Source: Gemmobacter denitrificans
GTDB lineage: Bacteria; Pseudomonadota; Alphaproteobacteria; Rhodobacterales; Rhodobacteraceae
Direction: 5' to 3'
Assembly: GCF_036964905.1 (NCBI RefSeq)
Contig: NZ_JBALHR010000001.1
Location: 1 to 64,000 of the forward strand
Length of the DNA: 64,000 nt
Positions 52,063 through 61,295 of the stretch are shown here, in pieces. Under the pieces are notes generated by a model. The model ran no database searches and was not told the origin of the DNA. It saw nothing but the letters and a program-made list of their open reading frames with translations. The position numbers and the translations under genes are program-made. Within the stretch, counting starts at the first letter, position 1, and each line of letters begins with the position of its first letter.

Positions 52063-52545
52063 TCACGCCGCACCCAGCCGGGCATGGCCAAGGGCGGCCA
52101 GCAGGAAAGCCACACCGGAGGTGAAGGTGCGGGTCTGGTTCCAGACCTGCCAGCGCCCGGAATACTCGGTCCAGATCGCCTGGGCGGCTGCAAGGTCATC
52201 GGGGATGGGGGTGACGGCAAGGGCCTGATTCATCGGCACATTCACCATCAGGGTCAGGCCCATCCCCAATAGACCATAGACCACGCCCGCCGCCGCGAAC
52301 AACAGCGCAGCGGGGCGGTTTTCGCGGGCCAGCAGCGCCACCAGCAGCAGGGCGGGGGCGGTGCCGAAGAAGGCCGGTGCAAAGACCGCATTGCGGACTG
52401 AGGCATTCATGGCCTGCATCGCAGCAATGGCCACCCGGGGATCGGCGGCGTCCAACCCCCACATGGTGGAACAGGTCCAGGCATAGAAGAATCCGAAGAT
52501 CAGCGCCGAAAGGGTCAGTGCAAGCAGGGCGAGTGAACGGGTCAT
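52063..52545 (-). CDS. DUF1772 (anthrone oxygenase family) membrane protein
   Basis: A 160-residue protein with four hydrophobic segments. The helix-3/4 region NVPMNQALA and the later W-x-N-x-x-R (WNQTRTF) are DUF1772 signatures. The family includes fungal anthrone oxygenases, but most bacterial members are uncharacterised. I prefer the ATG at 52545; an upstream in-frame ATG at 52578 would put the operators inside the gene. Two 18-bp operators and a good promoter overlap upstream. Confidence 0.75.
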   Translation of the reverse strand: MTRSLALLALTLSALIFGFFYAWTCSTMWGLDAADPRVAIAAMQAMNASVRNAVFAPAFFGTAPALLLVALLARENRPAALLFAAAGVVYGLLGMGLTLMVNVPMNQALAVTPIPDDLAAAQAIWTEYSGRWQVWNQTRTFTSGVAFLLAALGHARLGAA

Positions 52546-52554
52546 GACGAGGTT

Positions 52555-52600
52555 CCGTAATGTGATGTACGGATTCATATTGCCGTAATCATTTGTACGG
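52555..52600. promoter_or_regulatory. Tandem palindromic operators of the DUF1772 gene
   Basis: Two 18-bp sites share the form CCGTAA-N6-GTACGG: CCGTAATGTGATGTACGG (52555-52572) and CCGTAATCATTTGTACGG (52583-52600), 28 bp apart. They straddle the -10 and start region of the minus-strand promoter. No matching regulator gene is adjacent. Confidence 0.75.
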
Positions 52601-52604
52601 TCAA
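52577..52604 (-). promoter_or_regulatory. Predicted promoter of the DUF1772 gene
   Basis: On the minus strand TTGACC (52604-52599), 16 nt, CAATAT (52582-52577). The distal operator fills the spacer, so a bound repressor would exclude RNA polymerase. Confidence 0.6.
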
Positions 52605-52706
52605 GCCCCGTTACAGGGTTGGCCCGGGCTGCGGCAGATCGGCGCTGCTCTTGCCAAGGTCATGGCTTGCCGCCATGGTTGCCGCAGCACTGCGACAGGG
52701 GGCGTC

Positions 52707-53206
52707 ATGCGCATCGGATATGTGTTTCTGCCGGAACGCGGCGCCACGGATCTGGCCCTGGCTGCCCTGGCGGCAAGGCTCATCTCGGAAGGCGCGGCCA
52801 TTGCCGGGGCCGTGCAGCACAATTCCGGCTGTGCCGATCATCACTGCGACATGGATTTGCGGGTGCTGCCGGATGGCCCGGTGCTGCGCATCAGCCAGAA
52901 CCTTGGCGCGGAATCCTCGGGCTGCCGTCTGGATGCAGGGGCATTGGAGGGGGCGGTGATGGCGGTATCCACCCGGCTTGACGGTGCAAGGCTGCTGATC
53001 GTGAACAAGTTCGGCAAGCATGAGGCCGAGGGCCGGGGCTTTCGGCATCTGGTCGCAGACGTTGCCGCAGAGGGGGTGCCGGTCATCATCGGGATCAACA
53101 GCATGAACCGTCAGGCTTTCTTTGATTTCGCGGGCGATCTGGCCGAGGAAGTGCCCGTCGCGGCGCTGCATGATTGGGCCATGGCGGCCATGGCGGAGGC
53201 GGTCTG

Positions 53207-53207
<1 letters not shown>
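52707..53207 (+). CDS. DUF2478 protein (predicted molybdenum-related NTPase)
   Basis: A 166-residue protein of the DUF2478 family, which recurs beside molybdate and molybdenum-cofactor genes. Beta-alpha pattern; GYVFLPERGATDLAL opens the domain, followed by the Cys/His-rich HNSGCADHHCDMDLRVL and LLIVNKFGKHEAEG (NKxG, GTPase-like). Start at 52707 follows AGGGGG. It overlaps mogA by TGATG. Role is inferred from neighbours. Confidence 0.78.
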
Positions 53208-53740
<533 letters not shown>

Positions 53741-53774
53741 GCCCTTTGTGCCGCATCTTCTGAAGGATCAAAGC

Positions 53775-53798
53775 CGCGGGGGACAGATCGCCCCCGCG
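53775..53798. terminator. Hairpin between mogA and iorB
   Basis: CGCGGGGG-acagatcg-CCCCCGCG is a perfect 8-bp stem between the convergent gene ends. No strong T-tract; GCTTTGATCCTT follows on the minus strand. Confidence 0.55.
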
Positions 53799-53816
53799 TC
53801 GGCACCTGCCCACAGG

Positions 53817-56051
53817 TCAGGCAAAGCTGACGGATTTGGCAAAGGGCAGGTCGCGCAGGCGCTGCCCGTTCAGGGCGAAGATCGCATTGCCCAGGGCGGG
53901 GGCGATGGGCGGTGTGCCCGGCTCGCCGATCCCGCGGATATGCGACTGGTTTTCCAGAATACGCGTGGTGATCGGCGGGCATTGCGACAGGCGCAGGGGT
54001 TCGTAATCCCAGAAGTTCTGCTGTTCGACCGCGCCGTCCGCCAGCGTGATCTCGCCCCGGATTGCAGCAGACAGCCCATAGACAATGGCCCCTTGCACCT
54101 GTGCCTCGATATTGCCGGGGTCCAGCGCGATGCCCACATCGGCCGCAGCCCAGATATTGGTCAGACGCAGGCCCTCGGGGGTGTTCTCCACTTCGACCAC
54201 TTCGGCCACGGGCACACCAAAGGACATGCAGAAGGCAAGCCCCTTGGCCCGGCCCGGCGCAGTTGTGCCCCAGCCTGACATTTCGGCGACGGCTTCCAGG
54301 ACCTTGCGGGTCGGCAGATCGTCGATATGGGTCAGGCGGAACTCCAGCGGGTCGATCCCGGCCAGATGGGCCAGTTCATCGATTGCTGTTTCGTGGAAAA
54401 AGGCGTTCTGAGACGCGCCGACCGACCGCCATGATCCGACAGGAACCATATGCGGAGCGCGGTAGCCGGTCACGCGATGGTTGGCAAACCGGTAGGGTTG
54501 CTCCCATGCGCCCTGAACAATGGTGCCATCCGGCCCGGGCACGGAATAGCCCAATCGGCCCACCTGCGATTCCACAACGGCCGAAGAACAGGTGGCAAAG
54601 TCGAAGGCGACCAGCGACCCGCCATCCACCTTGGCGCGCACCCGGGCCATTGCGGCGGGGCGATAGCCGTCATGCGTCGTGTCCTCTTCGCGCGACCAGG
54701 TTACCAGCACCGGGGTGCCTTCCATCGCTTGAGCCACGATCAGGGTCTGGCGGATGATGTCCATTTCGGCGCGCCGTCCGAAGCCACCGCCCATCAGGGT
54801 GGTTTCCACCGTGACGGCCTCTGGCGGAAGGCCCAGCAGCGTCTGGGCTTCGGTGAGGATCTGGGTGGGTAGCTGGTTGCCCGACCAGATGGTCAGCTTG
54901 CCATCCTTCAGCAGGGCGGCGCTGGACATCGGCTCCATCGTCGCATGGGCCAGATAGGGGACCGAATATTCCGCCTGCCAGTCATCGCCCGTCAGCACCG
55001 CATCCACATCGCCATCATTGCGGTTGGTGCTGTCCTTGCGGGCCTCGGTAAAGGAGCCCCGCAGCACTTCGGAAATCTCGGCGCTTGTGGCGGGGTAGGG
55101 TGCCGGACCCCAGTCAAAGGCAATGGCTTCGGCGCCTTGCAGCGCGGCCCAGGTATGGGTGGCAACAACGGCAACCCCATTGGGCAGGGGCACGATGCGT
55201 TCAACGCCTGCGACGGATTTGGCCACGCTGTCATCAAAGCCATTCATCGCGCCACCCTGCCGGGGATTGGTGCGCACTGTGGCAAAGCGCATACCGGGCA
55301 GGCGCAGGTCGCTGGCGAACCGGGCCGTGCCGGTGACCTTGCCCAGCATATCGACGCGGGGCTGCGTCTTGCCCAGAAGCCGCCAGTCGGCACGCGGCTT
55401 CAGCGGCGGTTCTGCGGCAAGGTCGATCTGCGCCGCCGCGACCGCCAGGTCGGTATAGGGGATGCGGGTGCCATCCGGGGCGATGACATGGCCGGCCTCT
55501 GTGGTGAACTGGTCCGCAGACAGGTTCAACCGCTTGGCCGCGGCCTGAACCAGCGCAGCGCGGGCCGCCGCCCCGGCAAGGCGCATCTTTTCAAATCCGT
55601 CGGGGATGGAGGACGACCCGCCTGTGATCTGAAATCCCAGAAACTTTGCTGGGATGTCCATGGCCCCGCGCATGGTTTCGGCGATCCAGCTCTGGTCGGT
55701 CGGCGCGAAGGGCACACCTTCGCCCAGCACTGCGGAATTGTAATAGGCCGCCGAGGCCGGGCCATGGATCACCCGGATCTGCGTCAGATCCAGATCCATC
55801 TCTTCGGCGACCAGAGCGGCCAGCGTGGTGTGAACCCCTTGCCCCATCTCGGCCCGGGGCGCGATGACCGTCACCCCCTGCGCATCGATCAGAACATAGG
55901 GGGTCAGCGCCGCCTCACCTTCGCCCAGACCGGCAATCAGCGGGTTGCCATGTGGGGTGGCATAGCGCCACCAGCCAAAGGCCACACCGCCCAGCAGGGC
56001 GACCGAGCCAAACAGAAAGCCGCGCCGGGCAATCTTCATCACGCGTCCCAT
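53817..56051 (-). CDS. iorB: Molybdopterin-binding subunit of an isoquinoline 1-oxidoreductase-like hydroxylase
   Basis: A 744-residue xanthine oxidase family large subunit of the membrane-associated IorB/aldehyde dehydrogenase type. The Tat signal ARRGFLFGS lies at the N-terminus. Cofactor motifs are LMGGGFGRRAE and VPVGSWRSVGASQNAFFHE; the catalytic Glu is in GEPGTPPIAPALGNA. No FAD subunit is present, as in IorAB. The start at 56051, 2 nt after the iorA stop, has GGAGG inside iorA. The substrate is unknown. Confidence 0.88.
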   Translation of the reverse strand: MGRVMKIARRGFLFGSVALLGGVAFGWWRYATPHGNPLIAGLGEGEAALTPYVLIDAQGVTVIAPRAEMGQGVHTTLAALVAEEMDLDLTQIRVIHGPASAAYYNSAVLGEGVPFAPTDQSWIAETMRGAMDIPAKFLGFQITGGSSSIPDGFEKMRLAGAAARAALVQAAAKRLNLSADQFTTEAGHVIAPDGTRIPYTDLAVAAAQIDLAAEPPLKPRADWRLLGKTQPRVDMLGKVTGTARFASDLRLPGMRFATVRTNPRQGGAMNGFDDSVAKSVAGVERIVPLPNGVAVVATHTWAALQGAEAIAFDWGPAPYPATSAEISEVLRGSFTEARKDSTNRNDGDVDAVLTGDDWQAEYSVPYLAHATMEPMSSAALLKDGKLTIWSGNQLPTQILTEAQTLLGLPPEAVTVETTLMGGGFGRRAEMDIIRQTLIVAQAMEGTPVLVTWSREEDTTHDGYRPAAMARVRAKVDGGSLVAFDFATCSSAVVESQVGRLGYSVPGPDGTIVQGAWEQPYRFANHRVTGYRAPHMVPVGSWRSVGASQNAFFHETAIDELAHLAGIDPLEFRLTHIDDLPTRKVLEAVAEMSGWGTTAPGRAKGLAFCMSFGVPVAEVVEVENTPEGLRLTNIWAAADVGIALDPGNIEAQVQGAIVYGLSAAIRGEITLADGAVEQQNFWDYEPLRLSQCPPITTRILENQSHIRGIGEPGTPPIAPALGNAIFALNGQRLRDLPFAKSVSFA

Positions 56052-56053
56052 GG

Positions 56054-56521
56054 TCAAACCTCCTGCAGGCGGCGTGCCGCGTCATGAACTGCCGCGCGGA
56101 TGCGGGGATAGGCGCCGCAGCGGCACAGATTGCCCGACATCGCCTCGTCAATTTCGGCATCCGTCGGGTTAGGCGTGGTGGAAAGCAGTGCCGCCGCCTG
56201 CATGATCTGGCCAGACTGGCAGTACCCGCATTGGGCAACCTGACCTTCCAGCCATGCCATCTGCACCGCATTCAGCGCCGCAGGGGTGCCCAGACCTTCG
56301 ATCGTGGTGACAGAGGCCCCGGCCACATCGCCCAGTGCTGTCTGGCAAGACCGGACCGCCTGCCCATCCACATGAACAGTACAGGCCCCGCAGGCAGCGA
56401 CACCACATCCATATTTCGTGCCGGTCAGGTTCAGCCCGTCGCGCAGCGCCCAGAGCAGAGGCATCTCGGGTGGCAGATCCAGCGTGGCAGGGTTGCCATT
56501 GACGGTGAATGTTATGGGCAT
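56054..56521 (-). CDS. iorA: [2Fe-2S] subunit of the molybdenum hydroxylase
   Basis: A 155-residue electron-transfer subunit with two [2Fe-2S] clusters: plant-type C39, C44, C47 and C59, and the helical-bundle cluster C98, C101, C133 and C135. GAGGAG lies 9 nt before the ATG. Paired and coupled with iorB; together they hydroxylate a heterocycle or oxidise an aldehyde in the periplasm-facing membrane, passing electrons to a carrier such as a cytochrome. Confidence 0.93.
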   Translation of the reverse strand: MPITFTVNGNPATLDLPPEMPLLWALRDGLNLTGTKYGCGVAACGACTVHVDGQAVRSCQTALGDVAGASVTTIEGLGTPAALNAVQMAWLEGQVAQCGYCQSGQIMQAAALLSTTPNPTDAEIDEAMSGNLCRCGAYPRIRAAVHDAARRLQEV

Positions 56522-56545
56522 CGGGACGCGCTCCTCAGGAACCTC

Positions 56546-56589
56546 TTGTCATGACAAAATGGTCTTGAAATGTCATTGTGTCAATTGAC
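56546..56589. promoter_or_regulatory. Operator region between iorAB and tetR
   Basis: TTGTCATGACAA (56546-56557) is a perfect 12-bp palindrome; GTCAATTGAC (56580-56589) is a perfect 10-bp palindrome 22 bp away. Both contain GTCA/TGAC arms and lie between the divergent iorA and tetR genes, fitting TetR control of both. Confidence 0.55.
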
Positions 56590-56619
56590 AATCTGACGGG
56601 ATTTCGTCATCTTGCGCCC

Positions 56620-57213
56620 ATGGCCCGGAATTTCCCCAACGTCATTGCGCCTCAGGTGTCGGCTGACCGTCAGGATTCAATCCTTGACGCAGCTTTTCAT
56701 GCCTTTGCGACCTATGGCTATCGGCGGGCAACGATGGAAGACATCGCGCGAGGTGCGGGCATTTCGCGCACGGCGCTTTATGTGCATTACCGCAACAAGG
56801 AAGACATCCTGCGCAGGCTTGTCCTGCGGTTCTTCGAACAGGCCTTGCAAGAGATCCGCATCGCCCTTGATCGCCCGGGGCAAAGCGTGGAACAGGCGCT
56901 GCTGTCGGCCTTCATCGCCAAGGATGGCAAATTCATGGAGGCGGTTCTGGCCACGCCCCATGGCAACGAACTGCTGGAGGCCGGGTTCTCGGTCACCGGC
57001 GATTTGATCGCAACGGGCGAAGCGCAGTTCATCGCGGTCTTTGCCGACTGGCTGGCGCAACGGCCGCTGCCACAAGGGGTTGGAACGGCCAGCGAAGTGG
57101 CGCAGGCGATCATGGCGGCGGTGAAGGGGCTGAAAACATCGGCCCGGACTATCGAGGAATATCGCGCCGGTCAGGCCCGGTTGGCCCGCCTGTTCGGCCT
57201 TGCCTTGTCCTGA
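56620..57213 (+). CDS. TetR/AcrR family regulator divergent from iorAB
   Basis: A 197-residue repressor. The helix-turn-helix is MEDIARGAGISRTALYVHYRN. I chose the ATG at 56620; a GTG at 56578 would place the second palindrome inside the gene. Its position suggests control of iorAB. Confidence 0.88.
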   Translation: MARNFPNVIAPQVSADRQDSILDAAFHAFATYGYRRATMEDIARGAGISRTALYVHYRNKEDILRRLVLRFFEQALQEIRIALDRPGQSVEQALLSAFIAKDGKFMEAVLATPHGNELLEAGFSVTGDLIATGEAQFIAVFADWLAQRPLPQGVGTASEVAQAIMAAVKGLKTSARTIEEYRAGQARLARLFGLALS

Positions 57214-57293
57214 CCCCCGGTCTTGCCCTATACCCTGTTGTCCCGTCGTGGCGGGTACAGTCGGCAATGCAAGAAAACAGGATCATATCGGAC

Positions 57294-58319
57294 ATGAAGA
57301 ACACGCCCCAGTCTTCTGATACGAATGAAAAATCCTGTGATGATGCCTCGTTTCGCCTGTCCGTCGCCCCCATGATGGATTGGACGGATCGGCATTGCCG
57401 GTTCTTTCACCGCCTGATGACCCGGCGCGCCATGCTCTACACCGAAATGGTCACGGCGCCTGCCATCCTGCATGGGCCGAAGAATCGTCTGCTGGATTTC
57501 AGCGATGCCGAACATCCGGTGGCGCTGCAGATCGGCGGGTCGGACCCGGGTGAACTGGCCCGGGCCACGGCGATTGCACGCGACTGGGGCTATGACGAGA
57601 TCAACCTGAATTGCGGCTGCCCGTCAGACCGGGTGCAATCGGGGTGCTTTGGGGCGGTGCTGATGGAAAACCCCGTGCTGGTGGCCGAATGCATGCGCGC
57701 CATGGCGCAGGAATCCGCCGTACCGGTCACGGTGAAATGCCGCATCGGCGTGGATGATCAGGAACCGTCCGAGATCCTGCCGCGCTTCATCGAAACCGTT
57801 GCAGGGGCAGGGGTTACGCATTTCGTGATCCATGCCCGCAAGGCCTGGCTGCAAGGTCTGTCCCCCAAGGAGAACCGCGAAATTCCGCCACTGGATTACC
57901 CGCTGGTGGTTGCGATGAAGCAGCGCTTCCCGGAACTGACCATCTGCATCAACGGCGGGGTGGCGACGCTGGATCAGGCACAAGACCTTCTGGCCCAAGG
58001 GCTTGATGGCGTGATGATCGGGCGCGCGGCCTATCACGATCCGGGCCGTACGCTGATCGGGGCGGATGCGCTGTGGGGCGATGATTTTGCGCCCGATGCC
58101 CATGCGGTGGTGCAGGCGATGAAACCCTATATCGCCGCGCATCTGCAATCTGGCGGGCGTCTGCATCAGATCACCCGCCATATGCTGGGCCTGTTCACCG
58201 GCCGCCCTGGCGCACGGGGCTGGCGGCGCGTGCTGTCGGAGGGGGTGGCCCGCCCCGGCGCGGGGCTCGATCTGCTCGATCAGGCCCTGGCCGAAGTTCA
58301 GGTACCCGCCGCGCCCTGA
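57294..58319 (+). CDS. dusA: tRNA-dihydrouridine synthase A
   Basis: A 341-residue FMN TIM-barrel enzyme reducing uridine at positions 20/20a of tRNA. The catalytic cysteine C109 is in NLNCGCPSDRVQ; FGAVLM and GVMIGRAAYHDP are DusA features. An ATG at 57267 would add 9 residues; neither start has a strong ribosome site. Confidence 0.94.
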   Translation: MKNTPQSSDTNEKSCDDASFRLSVAPMMDWTDRHCRFFHRLMTRRAMLYTEMVTAPAILHGPKNRLLDFSDAEHPVALQIGGSDPGELARATAIARDWGYDEINLNCGCPSDRVQSGCFGAVLMENPVLVAECMRAMAQESAVPVTVKCRIGVDDQEPSEILPRFIETVAGAGVTHFVIHARKAWLQGLSPKENREIPPLDYPLVVAMKQRFPELTICINGGVATLDQAQDLLAQGLDGVMIGRAAYHDPGRTLIGADALWGDDFAPDAHAVVQAMKPYIAAHLQSGGRLHQITRHMLGLFTGRPGARGWRRVLSEGVARPGAGLDLLDQALAEVQVPAAP

Positions 58320-58320
58320 C

Positions 58321-58686
58321 CTATTTCAGGGCGAATTTCTTGCCTTTGTATTGGCCAGCGGTATAGATGATCGTCTTTTTTCCCTTTGCAGTCACGTCAA
58401 TATAGAACACGTCCGGTTTCTTGGCGCCCGTGCGCATCCGCGTCACGACCCCGTCAGAGCCGATGGTATAGGTGCCCTTTTCCGATCCGCTGGAATGTTT
58501 GATCGAAAAAGTACCGTCGGCGGAAAATCCGAATTTGGACCCCGCGCGTGCCGAAAACCCGCCTGCCCCGAAAAAGGCCTGCACTTCGGCGGCTGACATC
58601 GGTTCCGCCTGCAAGGGGCTTGCAAGGGTGACAGCCACAAGGGCTGCGCCCACCAGAGCAGTGTAGCGTGTCACGGCCTTCTCCAA
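58321..58686 (-). CDS. Small secreted protein of unknown function
   Basis: A 121-residue protein with a clear signal peptide (MEKAVTRYTALVGAALVAVT, cleaved near LQAEP). The mature part is beta-rich with Gly/Lys, lacking cysteine. Its stop lies 1 bp from the dusA stop. I do not recognise a family. Confidence 0.7.
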   Translation of the reverse strand: MEKAVTRYTALVGAALVAVTLASPLQAEPMSAAEVQAFFGAGGFSARAGSKFGFSADGTFSIKHSSGSEKGTYTIGSDGVVTRMRTGAKKPDVFYIDVTAKGKKTIIYTAGQYKGKKFALK

Positions 58687-58910
58687 TTGTTATGGGGTTG
58701 CACCGCCAATGGGCGAAGCAAGCATGGCGAAACTATCCATGGGCGAGTTGCCTGGTGCAAGACATATTCGCACTGTCCGGTTGATTGGTGGTCCGGCCCA
58801 GACCGGCATTCGTCATGCCGGCGCCTTTTTGCGCCATACCCTGCAATCCGGCTCTGGAAGCTTCTTCCGCCAGCGCATAGCGTGACGGCTGCGAAAGACA
58901 GGGGACTGCC

Positions 58911-59729
58911 ATGGCCGAGATTGCCACCTATCTGCCGATGTTGCTGCTGCTGATCGTGATCGGCGGGTTCGCCGGGGTGATTGCCGGATTGCTGGGGGTC
59001 GGTGGCGGCATCGTGCTGGTCCCGGCCTTCTTCTACACCTTCGCCCATCTCGGCTATGACGGGCCGCAACTGATGCAGGTCTGCCTGGGCACATCGCTTG
59101 CGACGATCATGGCCACCGCCCTGCGTTCGGTGCGCGGGCATGACCGCAAGGGGGCGGTCGATTGGGCGATCCTGAAGGGCTGGGCCCCGGCCATCGCACT
59201 CGGCGCTGTGGCGGGCTTTCTGCTGGCGGCGCGGCTGAAATCGGACACTCTGCAACTGGTCTTTGGTGGGCTGGGGCTGATTGCCGGGCTCTGGATGGCC
59301 TTTGGCCGGGCCGAATGGCGGTTGGCCGATCACCTGCCGGGGGGCGGTGGCAAATGGGCCTTGGGCGGCGGGCTGGGCTTTCTTTCGGTGCTGATGGGGA
59401 TCGGCGGCGGCACCTTCGGCGTGCCGATGATGACGCTGTTCGGCCTGCCCATTCACCGCGCGGTCGGCACGGCGGCTGGGTTCGGGCTGATCATCGCGGT
59501 GCCCTCTGCCCTTGGTTTTCTGACCATGCAGGTGGACGGTGCGCCGCCGCTGTCGATTGGCGCGGTGAACCTTCCGGCCTTCGCCGTGATCATGGCCATG
59601 ACCTTGCTGACCACCCCTTATGGCGTGCGGCTGGCTCATGCGATGGACCCCAAACCGCTGAAGCGGGCCTTCGCGGTCTTCCTGATCCTTGTGGCGCTGA
59701 ACATGCTGCGCAAGGTGGCCGGATGGTAG
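58911..59729 (+). CDS. TauE/SafE family sulfite exporter
   Basis: A 272-residue membrane protein with about eight helices. The two family repeats begin GVIAGLLGVGGGIVLVPAFF and VLMGIGGGTFGVPMMTLFG. Members export sulfite, sulfoacetate or related C2 compounds; substrate cannot be told. Its end overlaps the next gene by 7 bp. Confidence 0.9.
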   Translation: MAEIATYLPMLLLLIVIGGFAGVIAGLLGVGGGIVLVPAFFYTFAHLGYDGPQLMQVCLGTSLATIMATALRSVRGHDRKGAVDWAILKGWAPAIALGAVAGFLLAARLKSDTLQLVFGGLGLIAGLWMAFGRAEWRLADHLPGGGGKWALGGGLGFLSVLMGIGGGTFGVPMMTLFGLPIHRAVGTAAGFGLIIAVPSALGFLTMQVDGAPPLSIGAVNLPAFAVIMAMTLLTTPYGVRLAHAMDPKPLKRAFAVFLILVALNMLRKVAGW

Positions 59730-60457
59730 GCTGGCAGCGCCTGTCGCATCCCCGGATTGCCGCCTGGGCCGCTGCTGCCCTGCCGGTGGCAGAGGCGGCG
59801 CTGGCGGCCAGCCGCGAGCCCTGGCGCTGTGGCGACACATGGTTTGTTGGCGTCGATGCGCTGCCCAATGACCCGGATGGCAGCGTGAATGGCACGGCCT
59901 TCCCCTGGGAGGTGTTGGGCCTTGCCCCCGAACCGCTGCATCCGGCGCAGCTTTCGGTCATCCGGCCCGGCTATCCGCAGCCGTCGCCTGATGAAAGCCC
60001 GGCGGCCTTTGCCTTTCGCCGTGACCGCGATGCCGCCCATGTCGATGGATTGATCGCCGACAGCGCCAAACGCCGACGCATCGTCGAACCGCATGGCTGG
60101 ATCATCGGGTTGCCGCTGAACGCCAGCAGCGCCGATGCCGCGCCGCTTGTGGTCTGGGAAGGCAGTCACAGGATCATGCAGGCGGCGCTGCACGCGGCCC
60201 TTGCGCCGCATCCCCGCGACCGCTGGGCCGAGGTGGATATCACGGACGCCTATGTCAGCGCCCGCAAACGCTGCTTTGAGACCTGCCGCCGGATCGAACT
60301 GCCCGCCGTCCCGGGCGAGGCGACACTGCTGCACCGGCTGACCCTGCATGGCGTTGCCCCCTGGGGCGCAAAGGCCACCGCACCCGAACCGGGCCGGATC
60401 ATCGCCTATTTCCGCCCGCAACTGGCCCGCGTGGCGGATTGGATTGAACGGCCCTGA
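59723..60457 (+). CDS. Phytanoyl-CoA dioxygenase-like protein
   Basis: A 244-residue protein overlapping the tauE end by 7 bp. It has the residues of Fe(II)/2-oxoglutarate oxygenases: H106-V-D108, a distal His (H209 in LTLHGVAPW; H204 is the alternative) and R225 in GRIIAYFRP. PLVVWEGSHRIM matches the PhyH pattern. Substrate unknown. A longer reading from 59162 runs through tauE and is not supported. Confidence 0.65.
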   Translation: MVGWQRLSHPRIAAWAAAALPVAEAALAASREPWRCGDTWFVGVDALPNDPDGSVNGTAFPWEVLGLAPEPLHPAQLSVIRPGYPQPSPDESPAAFAFRRDRDAAHVDGLIADSAKRRRIVEPHGWIIGLPLNASSADAAPLVVWEGSHRIMQAALHAALAPHPRDRWAEVDITDAYVSARKRCFETCRRIELPAVPGEATLLHRLTLHGVAPWGAKATAPEPGRIIAYFRPQLARVADWIERP

Positions 60458-60586
60458 TCGCGGCCAGCCCGAGCCATAGTCCCGTGCCTGCCTTCCATCC
60501 CGAAACTCTGCCTGGGGCAGGGATGCGTCAGCCGGGCCGAGGGGGTTCGATGCCCCCGAGGACCGCCCTCCGATCAGGCAAATCCC

Positions 60587-60817
60587 TCAGCCCTCTTGCC
60601 GTCCCATCCGGCCCCCGCGCCGCTTGTGCAGGCGCGGCGCGCGGCTTGGCAATTCGGCCATGATTGCGCGGCGCGCGTCCGGGGTCAGGCGCGACCATTG
60701 GCTGATTTCGTCGATGCTGCGATAGCAGCCGACGCAGATCCGTTCCACGGGATGAACCGAGCACAGCTTGACGCAGGGGCTTTCGATTTCGGCCCGCTTC
60801 CAGACATCGTCATTCAT
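60587..60817 (-). CDS. DUF1289 protein
   Basis: A 76-residue protein with four cysteines (ESPCVKLCSVHP and ICVGCYRS), probably a small metal-binding knuckle. Typical DUF1289 length. Its ATG at 60817 overlaps the ruvX end. In this lineage it accompanies ruvX and ccmI. Function unknown. Confidence 0.85.
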   Translation of the reverse strand: MNDDVWKRAEIESPCVKLCSVHPVERICVGCYRSIDEISQWSRLTPDARRAIMAELPSRAPRLHKRRGGRMGRQEG

Positions 60818-61295
60818 CACGCGTCTCCCGCCGGATATGCGCCAGACGGTCCAGCGCACCTTGCAGGATAAACCCTGCCGCCACATGGTCGATCACCTCA
60901 GAGCGACGCTTGCGTGACGTATCCGCCTCCAGCAGGGCGCGTTCTGCGGCCACGGTGGACAGACGCTCATCCCAGAACAGCACGGGCAGGGGCGTCAGCT
61001 TCTCCAGATTGCGGATGAAGGCGCGGGTCGATTGGGCGCGCGGACCTTCGCTGCCATCCATGTTGCGCGGCAGGCCGATCACGATCCCCACCACCTGACG
61101 TGCTGTCAGCAGCTTCAGCAGCGCCTCGGCATCCAGGGTGAATTTCTCGCGCCGGATGGTCTGGGCCGGGGTGGCAACCCCGCGCAGCAGATCCGATATC
61201 GCGACCCCGATGGTCTTGGTGCCAAGGTCAAGCCCGGCCAGCGCCCCCATAGCGGGCAATCGGGCCGCGAAATCGCGCGCCTCCTCAAAGCTCAT
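60810..61295 (-). CDS. ruvX: Pre-16S rRNA nuclease / Holliday junction resolvase-like YqgF
   Basis: A 161-residue RNase H-fold protein. GLDLGTKTIGVAISD holds the first catalytic Asp; VIGLPRNMDGSEG and the Asp-rich DERLST follow. YqgF trims pre-16S rRNA in E. coli. The ATG at 61295 overlaps the ccmI stop (ATGA). Confidence 0.94.
   Translation of the reverse strand: MSFEEARDFAARLPAMGALAGLDLGTKTIGVAISDLLRGVATPAQTIRREKFTLDAEALLKLLTARQVVGIVIGLPRNMDGSEGPRAQSTRAFIRNLEKLTPLPVLFWDERLSTVAAERALLEADTSRKRRSEVIDHVAAGFILQGALDRLAHIRRETRDE

Noticed and set aside
60541..60561. GGGGGTTCGATGCCCCC resembling a tRNA T-arm
   Set aside because: No acceptor, anticodon or D-arm pairing around it; it is better read as a small hairpin downstream of the DUF1289 gene.
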